A stretch of DNA of 7,598 nucleotides from assembly GCA_025359585.1 (NCBI GenBank), contig JANYFX010000548.1:1-7598 (forward strand). The letters are read 5' to 3'. How positions within the stretch are numbered: the stretch's first letter is position 1; the number at the start of each line of letters is the position of its first letter. The translations under genes and the position numbers were made by a program. This stretch comes from Rhizobacter sp. (GTDB lineage: Bacteria > Pseudomonadota > Gammaproteobacteria > Burkholderiales > Burkholderiaceae_C). The notes under the pieces are model-generated. The model made no database searches and was not told where the DNA came from. It saw only the letters and a list, made by a program, of their open reading frames with translations. This document shows positions 6,724 through 7,598 of the stretch, piece by piece.

Positions 6724-7548
6724 CTACTGAACCAGCGGCGTGGTGGCGGCGTCGAGATCCACACCCTCGACCACGGCCGCGCCGGCCAGCAGCTGCAGGC
6801 ACTGGCGCAACGCCGCCACGTAGGTCTGCTGCCGCAAGCCCATCTCGACCGCGCCGCGCACCATTTCGAACGGCTGCGCCACGCCGCCCTCGCGCTCCAT
6901 CACCTCGACCACGTGCAGGCCGAAACGGCTGTGCACCAGGCGTGGCAAGACGCCGACCTCGACATGGCCGAACAACTCGCGTGCGAATTCGCTGGCGCAG
7001 TCGGCAGGCGCGAGCCAGCCGAGCTCGCCACCCTGTTCGCCGCTCGGGCAGTTCGACAGCTTGCGTGCCGAAGCGCCGAAGCCGTCGTTGGCGCTGCCAG
7101 GCGTTTTCCCATCGTGGCAGCGCACGTCGAGCAAACAGGCCTCGGCGCGATTGCGCAATGCCACCACGTTCATGCCAGGCGTCACGGCGAACAGGATGTG
7201 CCGCACCCGCACCCGCTCGCCACTGCGCCAGCGTGCGGGCTGGGCCGCGAAGTGGCGCTCGCAAGCCTCGGTGGACGGCTCGGGCACCGGCAGCTCGCGC
7301 TCCAGCCAGGCGTCGATCGCCGCCGACGCGGCTTCGGTGACGACGCCGTCGCCCGCGGCGGTGTCGCCGCTGTCGAGCAGGCCGGCTTGCATCGCCGCCT
7401 GCCGCAGCAGCTCGGTGCAGGCACGCTGGCGCAGTTCTTCGGGTGCGAGGTTTTCCGATGCGCTGTTCAAAGCCACGCCGTTGATGCGCGCCACGAGCAC
7501 AGGCACGGCCTGCGCCGCAGCGCTGAAATCGACAGTCTCTACCAGCAT
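6724..7548 (-). CDS. Parvulin-type peptidyl-prolyl cis-trans isomerase, probably nar-operon linked
   Basis: Parvulins catalyse cis-trans isomerisation of peptide bonds before proline and help fold partner proteins. With ATG 7548 the product is 274 residues: an alpha-helical N-terminal part (about 1-110) and a C-terminal rotamase domain (about 113-220). The domain shows VRVRHILFAV (112-121), the NCPSGEQGGELGWL segment (166-179) and HSRFGLHVVEV (206-216). There is no signal peptide, so it acts in the cytoplasm, unlike SurA or PpiD. It resembles NifM and the isomerase encoded after narI in nitrate reductase operons (PA3871 type), so the client may be the cytoplasmic NarGH enzyme; this is inference from family memory. 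GGAGA at 7556-7560 lies eight bases from the ATG and decides this start over the in-frame GTG at 7578. Confidence 0.9.
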   Translation of the reverse strand: MLVETVDFSAAAQAVPVLVARINGVALNSASENLAPEELRQRACTELLRQAAMQAGLLDSGDTAAGDGVVTEAASAAIDAWLERELPVPEPSTEACERHFAAQPARWRSGERVRVRHILFAVTPGMNVVALRNRAEACLLDVRCHDGKTPGSANDGFGASARKLSNCPSGEQGGELGWLAPADCASEFARELFGHVEVGVLPRLVHSRFGLHVVEVMEREGGVAQPFEMVRGAVEMGLRQQTYVAALRQCLQLLAGAAVVEGVDLDAATTPLVQ

Positions 7549-7555
7549 GGTCTTG

Positions 7556-7560
7556 TCTCC
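7556..7560 (-). promoter_or_regulatory. Ribosome binding site of the parvulin gene
   Basis: On the minus strand GGAGA is followed by seven to eight bases and then ATG 7548. It is the clearest Shine-Dalgarno among the minus-strand genes and fixes the start. Confidence 0.7.
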
Positions 7561-7570
7561 GTGATGCGCG

Positions 7571-7598
7571 TCAAACACTCGCGCCGGGCTGGCGCGGT
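7571..7598 (-). CDS. Possible last codons of an upstream gene (narI candidate)
   Basis: One minus-strand frame entering from the right edge encodes PRQPGASV and stops with TGA at 7571-7573, 22 bases before the parvulin ATG. It is the only frame that ends cleanly before the ribosome binding site. Eight residues cannot identify a gene. The narI suggestion rests only on the usual nar operon order. Confidence 0.3.

Noticed and set aside
6716..6764. GTG start at 6764 for the carbonic anhydrase
   Set aside because: It would overlap the parvulin coding end by 41 bases and add a proline/arginine-rich segment not expected in the family.
6012..7340. 442-codon plus-strand open frame across the carbonic anhydrase and parvulin genes
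   Set aside because: It is a mirror frame of two recognised genes and is rich in Arg, Pro and Ala.

Overview
The window reads as a chromosomal segment of a high-GC betaproteobacterium, probably a Burkholderiales member (Rubrivivax/Leptothrix/Comamonadaceae-like). I base this on the strong G/C bias at third codon positions and on protein families that look betaproteobacterial. The species cannot be read from this sequence. There are no tRNAs, rRNAs, insertion sequences, CRISPR arrays or phage genes.

Left part (1-3293). A large gene on the minus strand, cut by the left edge, encodes the adenosylcobalamin-dependent (class II) ribonucleotide reductase NrdJ. It is divergent, across about 180 bp, from a two-gene plus-strand unit: a small cupin-fold protein, then a 134-residue protein overlapping it by four bases (ATGA). 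The second protein belongs to a small conserved family often labelled 'ribonucleotide reductase subunit alpha' in databases, although it has no reductase catalytic motif. Their position suggests accessory proteins of the class II reductase, but their function is unknown.

Right part (3325-7598). Four minus-strand genes, in transcription order from the right edge, encode a cytoplasmic parvulin-type peptidyl-prolyl isomerase, a beta-class carbonic anhydrase, a nitronate monooxygenase-family flavoprotein and the polytopic membrane protein NnrS. The isomerase resembles the parvulin that follows narI in nitrate reductase operons of other proteobacteria (PA3871 type), so the window may begin just after a narGHJI operon. 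A 14-base FNR/Dnr-type site lies over the carbonic anhydrase stop codon, and a plausible -10 element lies at the spacing expected for a class II FNR-activated promoter. The last two genes therefore probably have their own oxygen- or NO-responsive promoter inside the operon. nnrS converges on the 134-residue gene with only 31 bp between them.

Together the genes suggest low-oxygen nitrogen-oxide respiration: nitrate reductase maturation (inferred), tolerance of NO and nitronates, bicarbonate/CO2 balance, and oxygen-independent deoxyribonucleotide synthesis. A weaker FNR-like site in the nrdJ/cupin intergenic region, with a -10-like element at the same spacing, hints that both halves could share a regulator. 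That link is inference only. No wholly new system is evident. The most interesting points are the internal FNR-type promoter and the uncharacterised cupin/134-residue pair beside nrdJ.
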